Of a DNA stretch of 27,123 nt, positions 16,231-22,840 are shown one piece after another (position 1 is the first letter of the stretch; every line of letters starts with the position of its first letter). The notes below the pieces were generated by a model, which worked only from the letters and a program-made list of their open reading frames with translations, ran no database searches and was not told where the DNA came from. Both the position numbers and the translations under genes were made by a program. Source of the stretch: Candidatus Neomicrothrix sp. UBA2131 (lineage in GTDB: Bacteria > Actinomycetota > Acidimicrobiia > Acidimicrobiales > MedAcidi-G1); contig DCXR01000019.1 in assembly GCA_002329075.1 (NCBI GenBank), positions 1 through 27,123 on the forward strand, written 5' to 3'.

Positions 16231-17712
16231 TCAATCCCCGGTCTTGATGGCGGCGATCAGGTCGGTCACCTGGTCGTATATCTCCTGGCGGGATCCCATC
16301 AGCGACCGGATCTTGTCGACGGCATGGATGACGGTGGTGTGGTCCCGATCGCTGAATTCCCGACCGATGGCGGGGAAGCTCAGGTCGGTGAGGTCGCGGA
16401 AGACGTACATGGCGATCTGACGCGCCTGCACCAGTGGCCGCCGGCGACTCGGACCAATCAGGTCGACTACAGCGAACCCGTACAACTCCGAAGTCTGGCG
16501 GAGGATTACCTCTGCGGTGATGGGACGTGGCTTGTTCGAGGTGATGAGGTCCTTGAGCACCTTGCGTGCCTCCTCATCGGTCGCAGTTACCTGGTTGAGG
16601 TTGGCCCAGGCCGTGATCCGGGTGAGTGCGCCTTCGAGTTCCCGGATGTTGTTCGTGATGTTCTCGGCGATGAAGTCCAGGACCTCGGGGGTCAACAGGT
16701 TGAGGTTGGTGGCCTCCTCGCCCTTCTTCCGGAGAATGGCAAGCCGGGTCTCGAAGTCCGGAGGCTGGATGTCGGTGGTGAGGCCCATCTTGAAGCGACT
16801 GCGCAGGCGGTCCTCAAGTGTGTTGATCTTGTCGGGTGGCCGGTCGCTGGAGAGCAGGATCTGGCCGCCGGCCTGGTGGATCGAGTTGAACGTGTGGAAG
16901 AACTCCTCCTGGAGACCCTCCTTGCCGGCGAGGAACTGGACGTCGTCGACGAGGAGGACGTCGACCTCCCGGTAGCGCTGCTTGAACTCGGCCTGGGTCC
17001 GGTTCTGGATCGCCCCGACAAAGTGGTTCAGGAACTCCTCACTTGAGACGTACCTCACCCTCAGGTTCGGATACTGGTCGGTCACATAGTTGGCGACTGC
17101 GCGCAGGAGGTGGGTCTTGCCAAGCCCGGCTGCGCCGTAGATGAACAGGGGGTTGTAGTGCTTCGCCGGTTGACCGGCCACGGCGAGCGCGGCGGCATGG
17201 GCAAAACGGTTCGAGGTGCCGATGACGAAGTCGTCGAACGTGCAGTGCACCGGTTGCGTCTGGGTGATCACCTCGGGTGGGTCGGTTTCGAGGGAAGTGC
17301 CAAGGTGGCCGTTCTCCGAAAGGTGCGGGTCGTCCAGGGGGGTCGGTCCGATCGTCTCCTCGGAGGCCGGTTGGATGAGGAGGGGGTCGATCAGTGGTTG
17401 CTCGAGGAACTCGTCGTCGGGTCCGGCTGCCTCGCGAACCTCGATGCGGGGAGAGAGGTGGTCGTCGGTGGCCTCGGCGATCGTCTCCTCGATGATGTTC
17501 CGGTAGCGGCCCTCGATTCGGTCCCTCAGGACCGAACCGGGGACGGTCAGCACGATCTCGGTGCCCTCGACACCGGCTGTCTGGATCGAACTGAACGTCA
17601 TCTGGTAGGCGATGTCGGAAACCTGGGATCGAATGACTGCTGCACACTGCTCCCACACCTCGTCGGCATCCCACACCTCGTCAGTGTTCCGTTTCACCGT
17701 TTTCCTTGCCAC
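16231..17712 (-). CDS. dnaA: Chromosomal replication initiator DnaA
   Basis: 493 residues from GTG 17712, with GGAG and AAGGA just upstream. DnaA binds DnaA boxes and opens the origin. Domain I (about 1-90) contacts helicase and partners; domain II is an acidic, proline-containing linker (about 100-155); domain III is AAA+, with Walker A GAAGLGKT at 193-200, Walker B LLVDDVQ around 256 and sensor-II segment NIRELEGAL; domain IV has the DNA-binding signature DRDHTTVIHAVDKI from about 455. The promoter region carries a dyad of DnaA boxes, so autoregulation is likely. It is the first gene of the minus-strand replication cluster. Confidence 0.98.
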   Translation of the reverse strand: MARKTVKRNTDEVWDADEVWEQCAAVIRSQVSDIAYQMTFSSIQTAGVEGTEIVLTVPGSVLRDRIEGRYRNIIEETIAEATDDHLSPRIEVREAAGPDDEFLEQPLIDPLLIQPASEETIGPTPLDDPHLSENGHLGTSLETDPPEVITQTQPVHCTFDDFVIGTSNRFAHAAALAVAGQPAKHYNPLFIYGAAGLGKTHLLRAVANYVTDQYPNLRVRYVSSEEFLNHFVGAIQNRTQAEFKQRYREVDVLLVDDVQFLAGKEGLQEEFFHTFNSIHQAGGQILLSSDRPPDKINTLEDRLRSRFKMGLTTDIQPPDFETRLAILRKKGEEATNLNLLTPEVLDFIAENITNNIRELEGALTRITAWANLNQVTATDEEARKVLKDLITSNKPRPITAEVILRQTSELYGFAVVDLIGPSRRRPLVQARQIAMYVFRDLTDLSFPAIGREFSDRDHTTVIHAVDKIRSLMGSRQEIYDQVTDLIAAIKTGD

Positions 17713-17990
17713 GTTCCTTCTCCGATCGACTTATCCACAGTTGTGGAACCAACTGTGGAAACCGGGCGAAATGGGCGCAATGGCCTCGAGGGGCCCTACG
17801 TCGTCCGGTTTGTGGGCGTGGCAACGTAGCACTGTGGATGACCACCTGCACACGGTCGATCCGCGCGCGGGAAAGGCGCAGGTCGGTCATCGTTTTTTCG
17901 CGCGCCGGTCCGCGACGATCGCGATTTGGACAGGACCCGCGTGCCGTGATCGGGCGTCGTGATCCGGAAGACGGCCCTGTGGATAACCGG
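17713..17990. other. dnaA-rpmH intergenic DnaA-box cluster, probable oriC core
   Basis: Two perfect DnaA boxes, TTATCCACA (17731-17739) and its reverse TGTGGATAA (17978-17986), flank near-matches TGTGGAAAC (17754-17762) and TGTGGATGA (17833-17841, one mismatch). A T6 run (17893-17898) followed by CGCGC, and the palindrome CGCGACGATCGCG (17911-17923), lie between them; the T-run is the least GC-rich point and could be where unwinding starts. Genes on both sides diverge from here, as expected for leading-strand orientation. Whether initiation happens here, in the dnaA-dnaN gap, or needs both cannot be decided by eye. Confidence 0.65.
17735..17758. repeat. 9-bp inverted repeat joining two DnaA boxes
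   Basis: CCACAGTTG (17735-17743) and its reverse complement CAACTGTGG (17750-17758) are separated by 6 bp. The arms contain the cores of two opposed DnaA boxes, the left one perfect. The dyad is centred about 35 bp upstream of the dnaA start, in the position of an autoregulatory operator as well as an origin element. Confidence 0.6.
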
Positions 17991-18042
17991 GATCGTTCAT
18001 GCGGCCGGAGCGGCGGGGTGCGAGGTCCGAATGCACGGGTGG

Positions 18043-18072
18043 TTGGCGCGGGGACCGTGTCCCCCGTAGCCT
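18043..18072 (+). promoter_or_regulatory. Candidate rpmH promoter
   Basis: TTGGCG (18043-18048) and TAGCCT (18067-18072) are separated by 18 bp. Transcription would begin near 18079, giving a leader of about 145 nt that starts with a strong hairpin. The remainder of the gap up to 18225 shows only the short repeat CCTGACATCAGG (18195-18206) and the rpmH ribosome site. Confidence 0.45.
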
Positions 18073-18079
18073 CAACGGG

Positions 18080-18103
18080 TCGCCACGCGCCGTCGCGTGG
18101 CGA
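18080..18103 (+). repeat. Perfect 10-bp hairpin in rpmH leader
   Basis: TCGCCACGCG (18080-18089) and CGCGTGGCGA (18094-18103) form a perfect 10-bp stem with the 4-nt loop CCGT. It begins at the predicted transcription start of rpmH, so it could protect the 5' end of the message; being palindromic it could also be a protein site at the edge of the origin. No T-run follows. Confidence 0.5.
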
Positions 18104-18225
18104 GCGTGGCCTGCCATCAGAGGTCGGCCGTGAACGGACCGCCAACCATGTGGTTCGAACCCAATCGACGGCACGCCGGGTGCTCCCACCTCTCCTGACA
18201 TCAGGCGTGCCACCAGGAGCCTGCG

Positions 18226-18360
18226 ATGAAGCGTACCTTTCAACCGAACACCCGGAGACGTGCCCGCAAGCACGGCTTCCGCCGACGCATGCGTACCCGG
18301 GCCGGGCGGGCCATCATCAAGGCCCGCCGTCAGAAGGGCCGGACCCGCCTCTCGGCTTGA
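18226..18360 (+). CDS. rpmH: 50S ribosomal protein L34
   Basis: 44 residues, highly basic, starting MKRTFQPNTRRRARKHGFR and ending RTRLSA, the full-length L34 pattern. AGGAG lies 6 nt before ATG 18226. Its TGA overlaps the rnpA TTG start (TTGA), the usual tight rpmH-rnpA link. It is the first gene of the rightward operon. Confidence 0.97.
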   Translation: MKRTFQPNTRRRARKHGFRRRMRTRAGRAIIKARRQKGRTRLSA

Positions 18361-18689
18361 TTCGCCGACTCTCCCACCGGAACGATTTCGATGCCCTGCG
18401 ACGGCATGGTCGAACGGTCCGGCGCGGATCGCTTCGTGTGCGCTACCTCGCCGGACAGAACCCGGAAGCACGGGTTGCGTACGGCATCGGACGATCGGTC
18501 GGCAACGCCGTCGTCCGCAATCGGCTTCGTCGACGCCTGCGCGTGGTCATGACCAGCCTCGATGCCCACGGAGGCCTTCCCGCAGGCGACTACCTGGTAC
18601 GTGCTGAGCCCTCGGCGGCCATGATGTCGTTCGCCGAACTGAGCGACGCCCTGGACGGCATCACCGCGGACCTGGGATCGAAGGCCTGA
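18357..18689 (+). CDS. rnpA: Ribonuclease P protein component
   Basis: 110 residues from TTG 18357. RnpA binds the RNase P RNA and helps remove 5' leaders from pre-tRNAs. The signature helix GRSVGNAVVRNRLRRRLR contains the conserved RNR (54-56). The start TTG is selected because it gives the family's normal N terminus (IRRLSHRNDFDALRRHG) and overlaps the rpmH stop by 4 bp; no in-frame ATG exists before the conserved region. Confidence 0.93.
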   Translation: MIRRLSHRNDFDALRRHGRTVRRGSLRVRYLAGQNPEARVAYGIGRSVGNAVVRNRLRRRLRVVMTSLDAHGGLPAGDYLVRAEPSAAMMSFAELSDALDGITADLGSKA

Positions 18690-18690
18690 C

Positions 18691-18993
18691 ATGCCTTCTT
18701 CCGGGGACAGAGCGGCCTTCGGAGCCATCGTCGTTCGCCCGATGATGGGGCTGGTCCGCTTCTACCAGCGACTGGCCGACGGTCGTCCGACCCCGTGCCG
18801 ATATGTACCCACCTGTTCGAACTATGCGCTGGACGCCCTCGAGGGCCACGGTGCGATCCGTGGAGGCTGGCTGACCGTCCGACGACTGTCGCGCTGTCAT
18901 CCCTGGGGCCGCAGCGGCTGGGACCCGGTTCCTGACCCGTATGCCGGTTCGGGTCCTTCGATCGACGAGGGGCGGCACACGTGTTCGACCTGA
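18691..18993 (+). CDS. yidD: Membrane protein insertion efficiency factor YidD
   Basis: 100 residues. The family signature is complete: IRFYQR-like LVRFYQRL, CRYVPTCSNYALDAL with Cys36 and Cys42, then GGWLTVRRLSRCHPW and DPVP. YidD is a small amphipathic membrane-associated protein that aids YidC-dependent insertion. It starts one base after the rnpA stop and overlaps the start of yidC by 13 bp. Confidence 0.95.
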   Translation: MPSSGDRAAFGAIVVRPMMGLVRFYQRLADGRPTPCRYVPTCSNYALDALEGHGAIRGGWLTVRRLSRCHPWGRSGWDPVPDPYAGSGPSIDEGRHTCST

Positions 18994-20252
18994 TCGCCAA
19001 GGTCCTCGCCTGGTTCTACGAACTATGGCCCTCTTTCGGGATGTCCATCGTGTTGCTCACGCTCGTCGTGATGGTGATCCTGACCCCGCTGACCCTCAAG
19101 GGCACGCGGTCGATGATCAAGATGCAGCACCTGCAGCCCGAGATGAAGAAGATCCAGAACCGGTACAAGGGCGACCGGGACCGGATGAACAAGGAGATGA
19201 TGGCCTTCTACCAGGCCAACAACATCAACCCCATGGGGGGTTGTATCCCGATGCTCGCCCAGGCTCCGGTGTTCATCGTCCTCTACAACGTGCTGCGGGG
19301 CCTGACCCGCCGCCGGTCCGACGTCGGGGAGGTTGCCGGTTGGGTGGCCGGTCGACTGTCTGGTGGGCAGGAGCTCATCGAAGCACCCGCCACGGCCCAG
19401 CCCTTCTATCCGAACTACCTGCCAGAGGATTCGATCCTCTTCGTGGACCTTTCAGAGAAGACCGAGATGGTTTCGTGGGGTTTCGACCTGTCGAGGTCGC
19501 TCAGCCAGGCGTTGGGCAGCGGCCTAGTGGCGGCAATTCCCTATCTTCTGCTCGTCCTGGCGGTGTTCGTCACGTCCTGGGTCATGAACAAGCAGATCCG
19601 TGGCCGGAACAAGAGCCAGTCCACAAATCCCCAGCAGGAAATGATCATGAAGGTGATGCCCTTCTTCCTGCCGGTGATCTCGTATGGGCTCGATGCCGCA
19701 CTCGTTTCCTATTTCGTGGTATCGAACATCTACCGCACGGGTCAGCAGTTCTACATCACCCGGGCCCTGTACGGCCCGGGGCAAGAGACCCCTGCCGTGG
19801 TGGTGCCGGCGCCGATTGACAAACCGGACGAAAAACCCAAGGGGGGCAATGGAAAGAAGGCCGGTTCGACCGGCAAGTCGGATGGTTCTCGGTCCCAGCC
19901 GTCCGGGAAGACCGGTGGCAGGTCGGGTGGTGGCACGGGATCCGACGATGCCCGCAGCCGTCGTACCACTGCCGGCAGCAGGAGCACCACCGCAGGCGAT
20001 CCGGGTCACGACAAGCCGGCAAGGTCCCGCGACAAGAAGGCGGAGCGGAAGCAGGACGAGAAGAAGAGCGGGAACGTCAAGGAAGACAAGCCGGGTGGGC
20101 GCCAGAAGCGGATTCGGCGGGCAAAGACCGAAGCACCAGAATCCGGCGACGGACGCCCACCGGCGGCACGTCGAGGCGGTGGTCGCACCACTCCTCCGGG
20201 AACTGCCCGGGCCCGGGGTGCTCAGCGCAAGAACAGGAAGAAGAGGAAGTAG
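18981..20252 (+). CDS. yidC: Membrane protein insertase YidC
   Basis: 423 residues from GTG 18981, with GAGGGG upstream. Gram-positive-type YidC without the large periplasmic domain. First helix about residues 18-38, then the coiled cytoplasmic loop with Q-P-E-M-K-K-I-Q, then INPMGGCIPMLAQAPVFIVLY, and further helices around 175-200 and 225-245. The conserved groove Arg is likely in LKGTRSM. The last ~140 residues are a very basic, Lys/Arg/Gly/Ser-rich tail, probably for ribosome contact, longer than in many homologues. It lies in the rnpA-yidD-yidC-jag operon. Confidence 0.95.
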   Translation: MFDLIAKVLAWFYELWPSFGMSIVLLTLVVMVILTPLTLKGTRSMIKMQHLQPEMKKIQNRYKGDRDRMNKEMMAFYQANNINPMGGCIPMLAQAPVFIVLYNVLRGLTRRRSDVGEVAGWVAGRLSGGQELIEAPATAQPFYPNYLPEDSILFVDLSEKTEMVSWGFDLSRSLSQALGSGLVAAIPYLLLVLAVFVTSWVMNKQIRGRNKSQSTNPQQEMIMKVMPFFLPVISYGLDAALVSYFVVSNIYRTGQQFYITRALYGPGQETPAVVVPAPIDKPDEKPKGGNGKKAGSTGKSDGSRSQPSGKTGGRSGGGTGSDDARSRRTTAGSRSTTAGDPGHDKPARSRDKKAERKQDEKKSGNVKEDKPGGRQKRIRRAKTEAPESGDGRPPAARRGGGRTTPPGTARARGAQRKNRKKRK

Positions 20253-20255
20253 TTC

Positions 20256-21269
20256 ATGGAATGGATCGAAACGACCGGCGCAACCGTCGATGACGCCAAG
20301 GAACGGGCGTTGGACCGCCTGGGTGTGGCCGAAGACGAGTTGGAGTACGAAATCCTGGCGGAGGCCTCACGGTCGATGCTGGGGCTCAAGAAGACCGATG
20401 CCCGACTGCGGGCGCGGGTTCGCCCCCGCCAGTCCCGTCCACGGGTCGAACGGCGGGATCGCAACCGGAGGGGCGACCGCTCCCGGAGCGGTAACCGCAG
20501 CGGCAGGGACAGGGGAAACAAGGGAAAAGACAGGGCAGAGGGCCGGAAGCGGGATGTTGTCGACCCGGGAAGCAAGCAGGATGCCGGTCGGGCAAGCGCC
20601 CGGAAGGCCGATTCCGGGGCCGGAAAGTCGGGAAATGGCCCGGATGGCGGCAATGGAGATACGCCCAGACGGCGGCGGCGGGGCAATGGGGGTTCCGGAA
20701 CTGTGGGAGATGTCGGTTCAGGCGTAGAGTCCTCTGGCGATGACCGGGCCGATCGCGGCCGAAACGACAGATCGCCGGCTTCGGCGCCCAAGGGAGTCCA
20801 GATGGAACTCGAGACCCAGTCGGAGATCGTCGAGGAGTTCGTCACAGGCCTGCTCGATGAAATGGGCCTGGATGCCCGTGTCGTCAGCACGATTCAGGAA
20901 GATCGCCTTTCGGTCGAGGCACAGGGGTTGAACCTGGGCCTCGCCATCGGCCATAGGGGCGAAACGGTTCGTGCAATAACCGAGATCGCCCGCACGATTG
21001 TGCAACGCAGGTCAGAAGGCGCTGCGGTCGGCTTCCTGAGCGTCGACGTCGGGGGCTACCGGGAACGGCGCCGCACATTCCTCGAGGAATTCGCACGCAA
21101 CCAGGCCGATGCGGTGCTCGGCGACGGCCGGGCACGTGCGCTCGAGCCAATGGGTTCCGCAGATCGCAAGGTCATTCACGACACCGTTTCCGATATCGAC
21201 GGGGTCGAGACCGAGTCCGAGGGCTCTGACCGGGATCGCCGGGTGGTGATCCGGCCCGTCGGCGACTGA
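20256..21269 (+). CDS. jag: Jag/KhpB RNA-binding protein
   Basis: 337 residues. Jag-N domain at 1-50 (MEWIETTGATVDDAKERALDRLG), a long Arg/Gly/Asp-rich disordered linker (about 55-185), then a KH domain with the G-x-x-G loop GHRG and an R3H domain with SADRKVIHD. It binds RNA, and in Gram-positives links YidC-dependent export or cell-wall control to RNA. GAGGA precedes the ATG by 8 nt; yidC ends 3 bp upstream. The linker is unusually long and basic, which explains its above-average length. Confidence 0.9.
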   Translation: MEWIETTGATVDDAKERALDRLGVAEDELEYEILAEASRSMLGLKKTDARLRARVRPRQSRPRVERRDRNRRGDRSRSGNRSGRDRGNKGKDRAEGRKRDVVDPGSKQDAGRASARKADSGAGKSGNGPDGGNGDTPRRRRRGNGGSGTVGDVGSGVESSGDDRADRGRNDRSPASAPKGVQMELETQSEIVEEFVTGLLDEMGLDARVVSTIQEDRLSVEAQGLNLGLAIGHRGETVRAITEIARTIVQRRSEGAAVGFLSVDVGGYRERRRTFLEEFARNQADAVLGDGRARALEPMGSADRKVIHDTVSDIDGVETESEGSDRDRRVVIRPVGD

Positions 21270-21277
21270 GTCCCTCC

Positions 21278-21889
21278 ATGGATGGCGGCGTCGAGCGGGT
21301 ACTCGAGGCTGCTGTTGAAGAAGGGTTCCTGACGGCCGGCGTGGCCGCGGACGGACTCAGGCACAGTTTGGGCTTTCTGGCCGGCACTCCCCCGCCCACG
21401 GCCGGCCAGACGGCGGTCGATCTGGGATCCGGCGGCGGTCTGCCCGGCGTGGTGCTGGCCACCCGCACGTTCTGCCACTGGTATCTGGTGGATCGCGGCG
21501 AGCGCCGCTGTCGGTTCCTGGAATGGGCGGTGCGTTCCCTCGACCTCTCCGACCGGGTGTCGGTCCTCCAGGCCGATGCCACAGAGCTCGGACGGGGTGA
21601 ACTACGTGGCACGGTGTCGTTGGTGACGGCAAGGGGATTCGGTCCACCTGGTGCCACCGTGGAGTGCGGGGCGCCGTTGCTGGCCGAGGGCGGACACATG
21701 GTGGTCAGCGAACCCCCGGAAGGCGGGCCGTCACGGTGGCCGGAGGGTCCACTGGGTGAGCTGGGGCTGGCTGATGCGGGTTGCTGGGATGTCGAGGGGG
21801 CAGGATTCAGGGCATTTGTGGCCGAGAGGCGTTGCGGTGACCGTTATCCCCGTGCCTGGAGGTCGATCGTGCGCTCACCCCTGTTCTGA
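21278..21889 (+). CDS. rsmG: 16S rRNA m7G527 methyltransferase RsmG (GidB)
   Basis: 203 residues. The SAM-binding loop DLGSGGGLPG is at 48-57, followed by the conserved V-x-x-D-x-x-x-R-R segment (LVDRGERRCRFLEWA). RsmG methylates G527 of 16S rRNA, and its loss gives low-level streptomycin resistance in other bacteria. It starts 8 bp after jag. In most actinobacteria parA follows here; in this window it is followed by a terminator-like repeat and a convergent HTH gene. Confidence 0.92.
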   Translation: MDGGVERVLEAAVEEGFLTAGVAADGLRHSLGFLAGTPPPTAGQTAVDLGSGGGLPGVVLATRTFCHWYLVDRGERRCRFLEWAVRSLDLSDRVSVLQADATELGRGELRGTVSLVTARGFGPPGATVECGAPLLAEGGHMVVSEPPEGGPSRWPEGPLGELGLADAGCWDVEGAGFRAFVAERRCGDRYPRAWRSIVRSPLF

Positions 21890-21890
21890 A

Positions 21891-21940
21891 GCGGTTTCCG
21901 GGCGCGCGGGTGTCCACGGCCGGGAAACTGCGGTGTTTTG
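21891..21940. terminator. Inverted repeat between rsmG and convergent HTH gene
   Basis: GCGGTTTCCGGG (21891-21902) and CCGGGAAACTGC (21920-21931) pair at 10 of 12 positions, one of the other two being a G-U pair on the plus transcript. A short T-run (GTGTTTTG) follows. It lies between two convergent stop codons, so it likely ends both transcripts. Confidence 0.5.
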
Positions 21941-21957
21941 CAGGTACAGGACAGCGC

Positions 21958-22338
21958 TCAGCCGGCATCCAGTTCGCGGGAGAGGTCGGACAGCCAGCCC
22001 TCAAGTTCAAGCAGGGCCTGGGCGGCCTCGGCCCGTTGACGGTCGGTCAGGGAGCGTGGCTCCCGGGCGGAGAGTCGGGCGTCGATGGTGTCGGACCAGG
22101 ATCGAAGCAGTTCGGGTAGTGGTCCCCCACCGGTTCCCGCAGTCGGGGTTCCGGTGCGACCGGCGCTGGCCCCCTCGCGCAGGAGCTGCTCCAGGGAGTC
22201 CACGGACACCTTCCAGGGTGAGTTCGCGGTGGGACCCTTGAGGCCGTCGACACGCTGTTCCTTGAGCCATCGGCGGATCGTGGAGACCTCGTAGCCGAAG
22301 CGCCGCGAGGCTTCCTTGAGTGAGACGTACTCGGCCAT
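21958..22338 (-). CDS. Small HTH DNA-binding protein (MerR/excisionase-like)
   Basis: 126 residues from ATG 22338, with GGAG 4 nt upstream. The N terminus, YVSLKEASRRFGYEVSTIRR followed by WLKEQRV, is a helix-turn-helix like those of MerR and excisionase (AlpA-like) proteins, with a wing region (GLKGPTANSPWKVS) and a helix. The middle is Gly/Thr/Ala-rich and flexible. The C terminus (SLTDRQRAEAAQALLELEGW) is one amphipathic helix that could mediate dimerisation. It lies where parA is expected but shows none of the ParA Walker motifs. It diverges from the HTH-coiled-coil gene across the repeat-containing region. Function not known. Confidence 0.7.
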   Translation of the reverse strand: MAEYVSLKEASRRFGYEVSTIRRWLKEQRVDGLKGPTANSPWKVSVDSLEQLLREGASAGRTGTPTAGTGGGPLPELLRSWSDTIDARLSAREPRSLTDRQRAEAAQALLELEGWLSDLSRELDAG

Positions 22339-22484
22339 GTGGCTCCGTCGGGGGTCGTCGATGATGGTGGGCGTGGGGATCGGTGGGCATCGGCAGGCTA
22401 GTCCCGGGGCCACCTATGGGGAGCGATAGTTGCACATTGGTTGGAGATTCGATGATCCCGTTTTCGTGGCCGGTTCATGTTGGA

Positions 22485-22499
22485 GGGTGTTCGACACCC
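22485..22499. repeat. Short perfect hairpin
   Basis: GGGTGTTCGACACCC forms a perfect 6-bp stem with a TCG loop. It lies in the non-coding interval and could be a protein site or a structured RNA element; nothing else indicates a function. Confidence 0.4.
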
Positions 22500-22568
22500 G
22501 GAGAACGGGCCGGGGGGACAGCCTCGGAAGTCCATGGATGCTTCCGAATACTCCGGACGCTTCCAAAG

Positions 22569-22591
22569 GATTCGGAACTGTTCGGAATCCG
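22569..22591. repeat. 23-bp near-perfect palindrome
   Basis: The half-sites GGATTCGGAAC and GTTCGGAATCC flank a single central T. Ten of eleven positions are symmetric; the exception is the G at position 7. The GGAAC/GTTCG cores resemble those in the 19-bp iterons downstream, suggesting the same binder. Confidence 0.6.
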
Positions 22592-22747
22592 CCTCGGAAG
22601 GATCCGACCCGTCCGGCAGCTGGTACGGGTTCGCGTGGGTGCAGGACCGCAGGCACGCGTCGTCGAGGGCACGGAATGCATACCGGCATTGCGTCGGGGG
22701 AAGAATCGGGTCGTCGGGGATCCGCCCGAGTCGCCCAGGAACCTGCT

Positions 22748-22804
22748 CGAACCCTTCGAACCATCCCGAACCCTTCGAACCATCCCGAACCCTTCGAACT
22801 GTCC
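22748..22804 (+). repeat. Three tandem 19-bp iterons
   Basis: The unit CGAACCCTTCGAACCATCC occurs at 22748-22766 and 22767-22785 identically, and at 22786-22804 with the last bases changed to CTGTCC. Each copy contains a TTCGAA core. The head-to-tail array abuts the predicted promoter (-10 at 22828) of the HTH-coiled-coil gene, the arrangement of autoregulatory or replication/partition iterons. Confidence 0.85.
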
Positions 22805-22827
22805 GCCATAGGGCGCCGCGCCCGCAC

Positions 22828-22833
22828 TACGGT
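22828..22833 (+). promoter_or_regulatory. -10 element of the HTH-coiled-coil gene
   Basis: TACGGT lies 7 nt before ATG 22841, the same leaderless spacing as at hisN and the DUF3566 gene. The iteron array ends 23 bp upstream, so a protein bound there would touch the -35 region. Confidence 0.45.
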
Positions 22834-22840
22834 CACCGAC

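Larger units (their letters stand above)
22339..22840. other. Repeat-rich non-coding region between divergent HTH genes
   Basis: This 502-bp stretch contains no convincing gene. It holds a 6-bp hairpin (22485-22499), a cluster of TCGGAA/TTCCGA motifs between 22524 and 22605, including an inverted pair TTCCGAAT (22542-22549) and ATTCGGAA (22571-22578), a 23-bp imperfect palindrome, and three tandem 19-bp iterons just before the promoter of the coiled-coil gene. The layout resembles a cis-acting site bound by the proteins encoded on each side. No canonical parS sequence is present. Confidence 0.6.

Noticed and set aside
16230..17829. Plus-strand frames opposite dnaA (287 and 239 codons)
   Set aside because: Antisense shadows of dnaA; no domain, and they run through the origin.
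18970..18990. ACACGTGT palindrome at the yidC start as a parS or operator site
   Set aside because: Too short, formed by the ends of yidD and the yidC start codon, and lacks parS arms.
22748..22804. Reading the 19-bp repeats as a CRISPR array
   Set aside because: The copies are contiguous with no unique spacers and no cas genes are present.
22430..22840. In-frame upstream extension of the HTH-coiled-coil gene
   Set aside because: The added sequence is low in coding character, runs through the iterons and inverted repeats, and the -10 element before ATG 22841 supports the shorter start.
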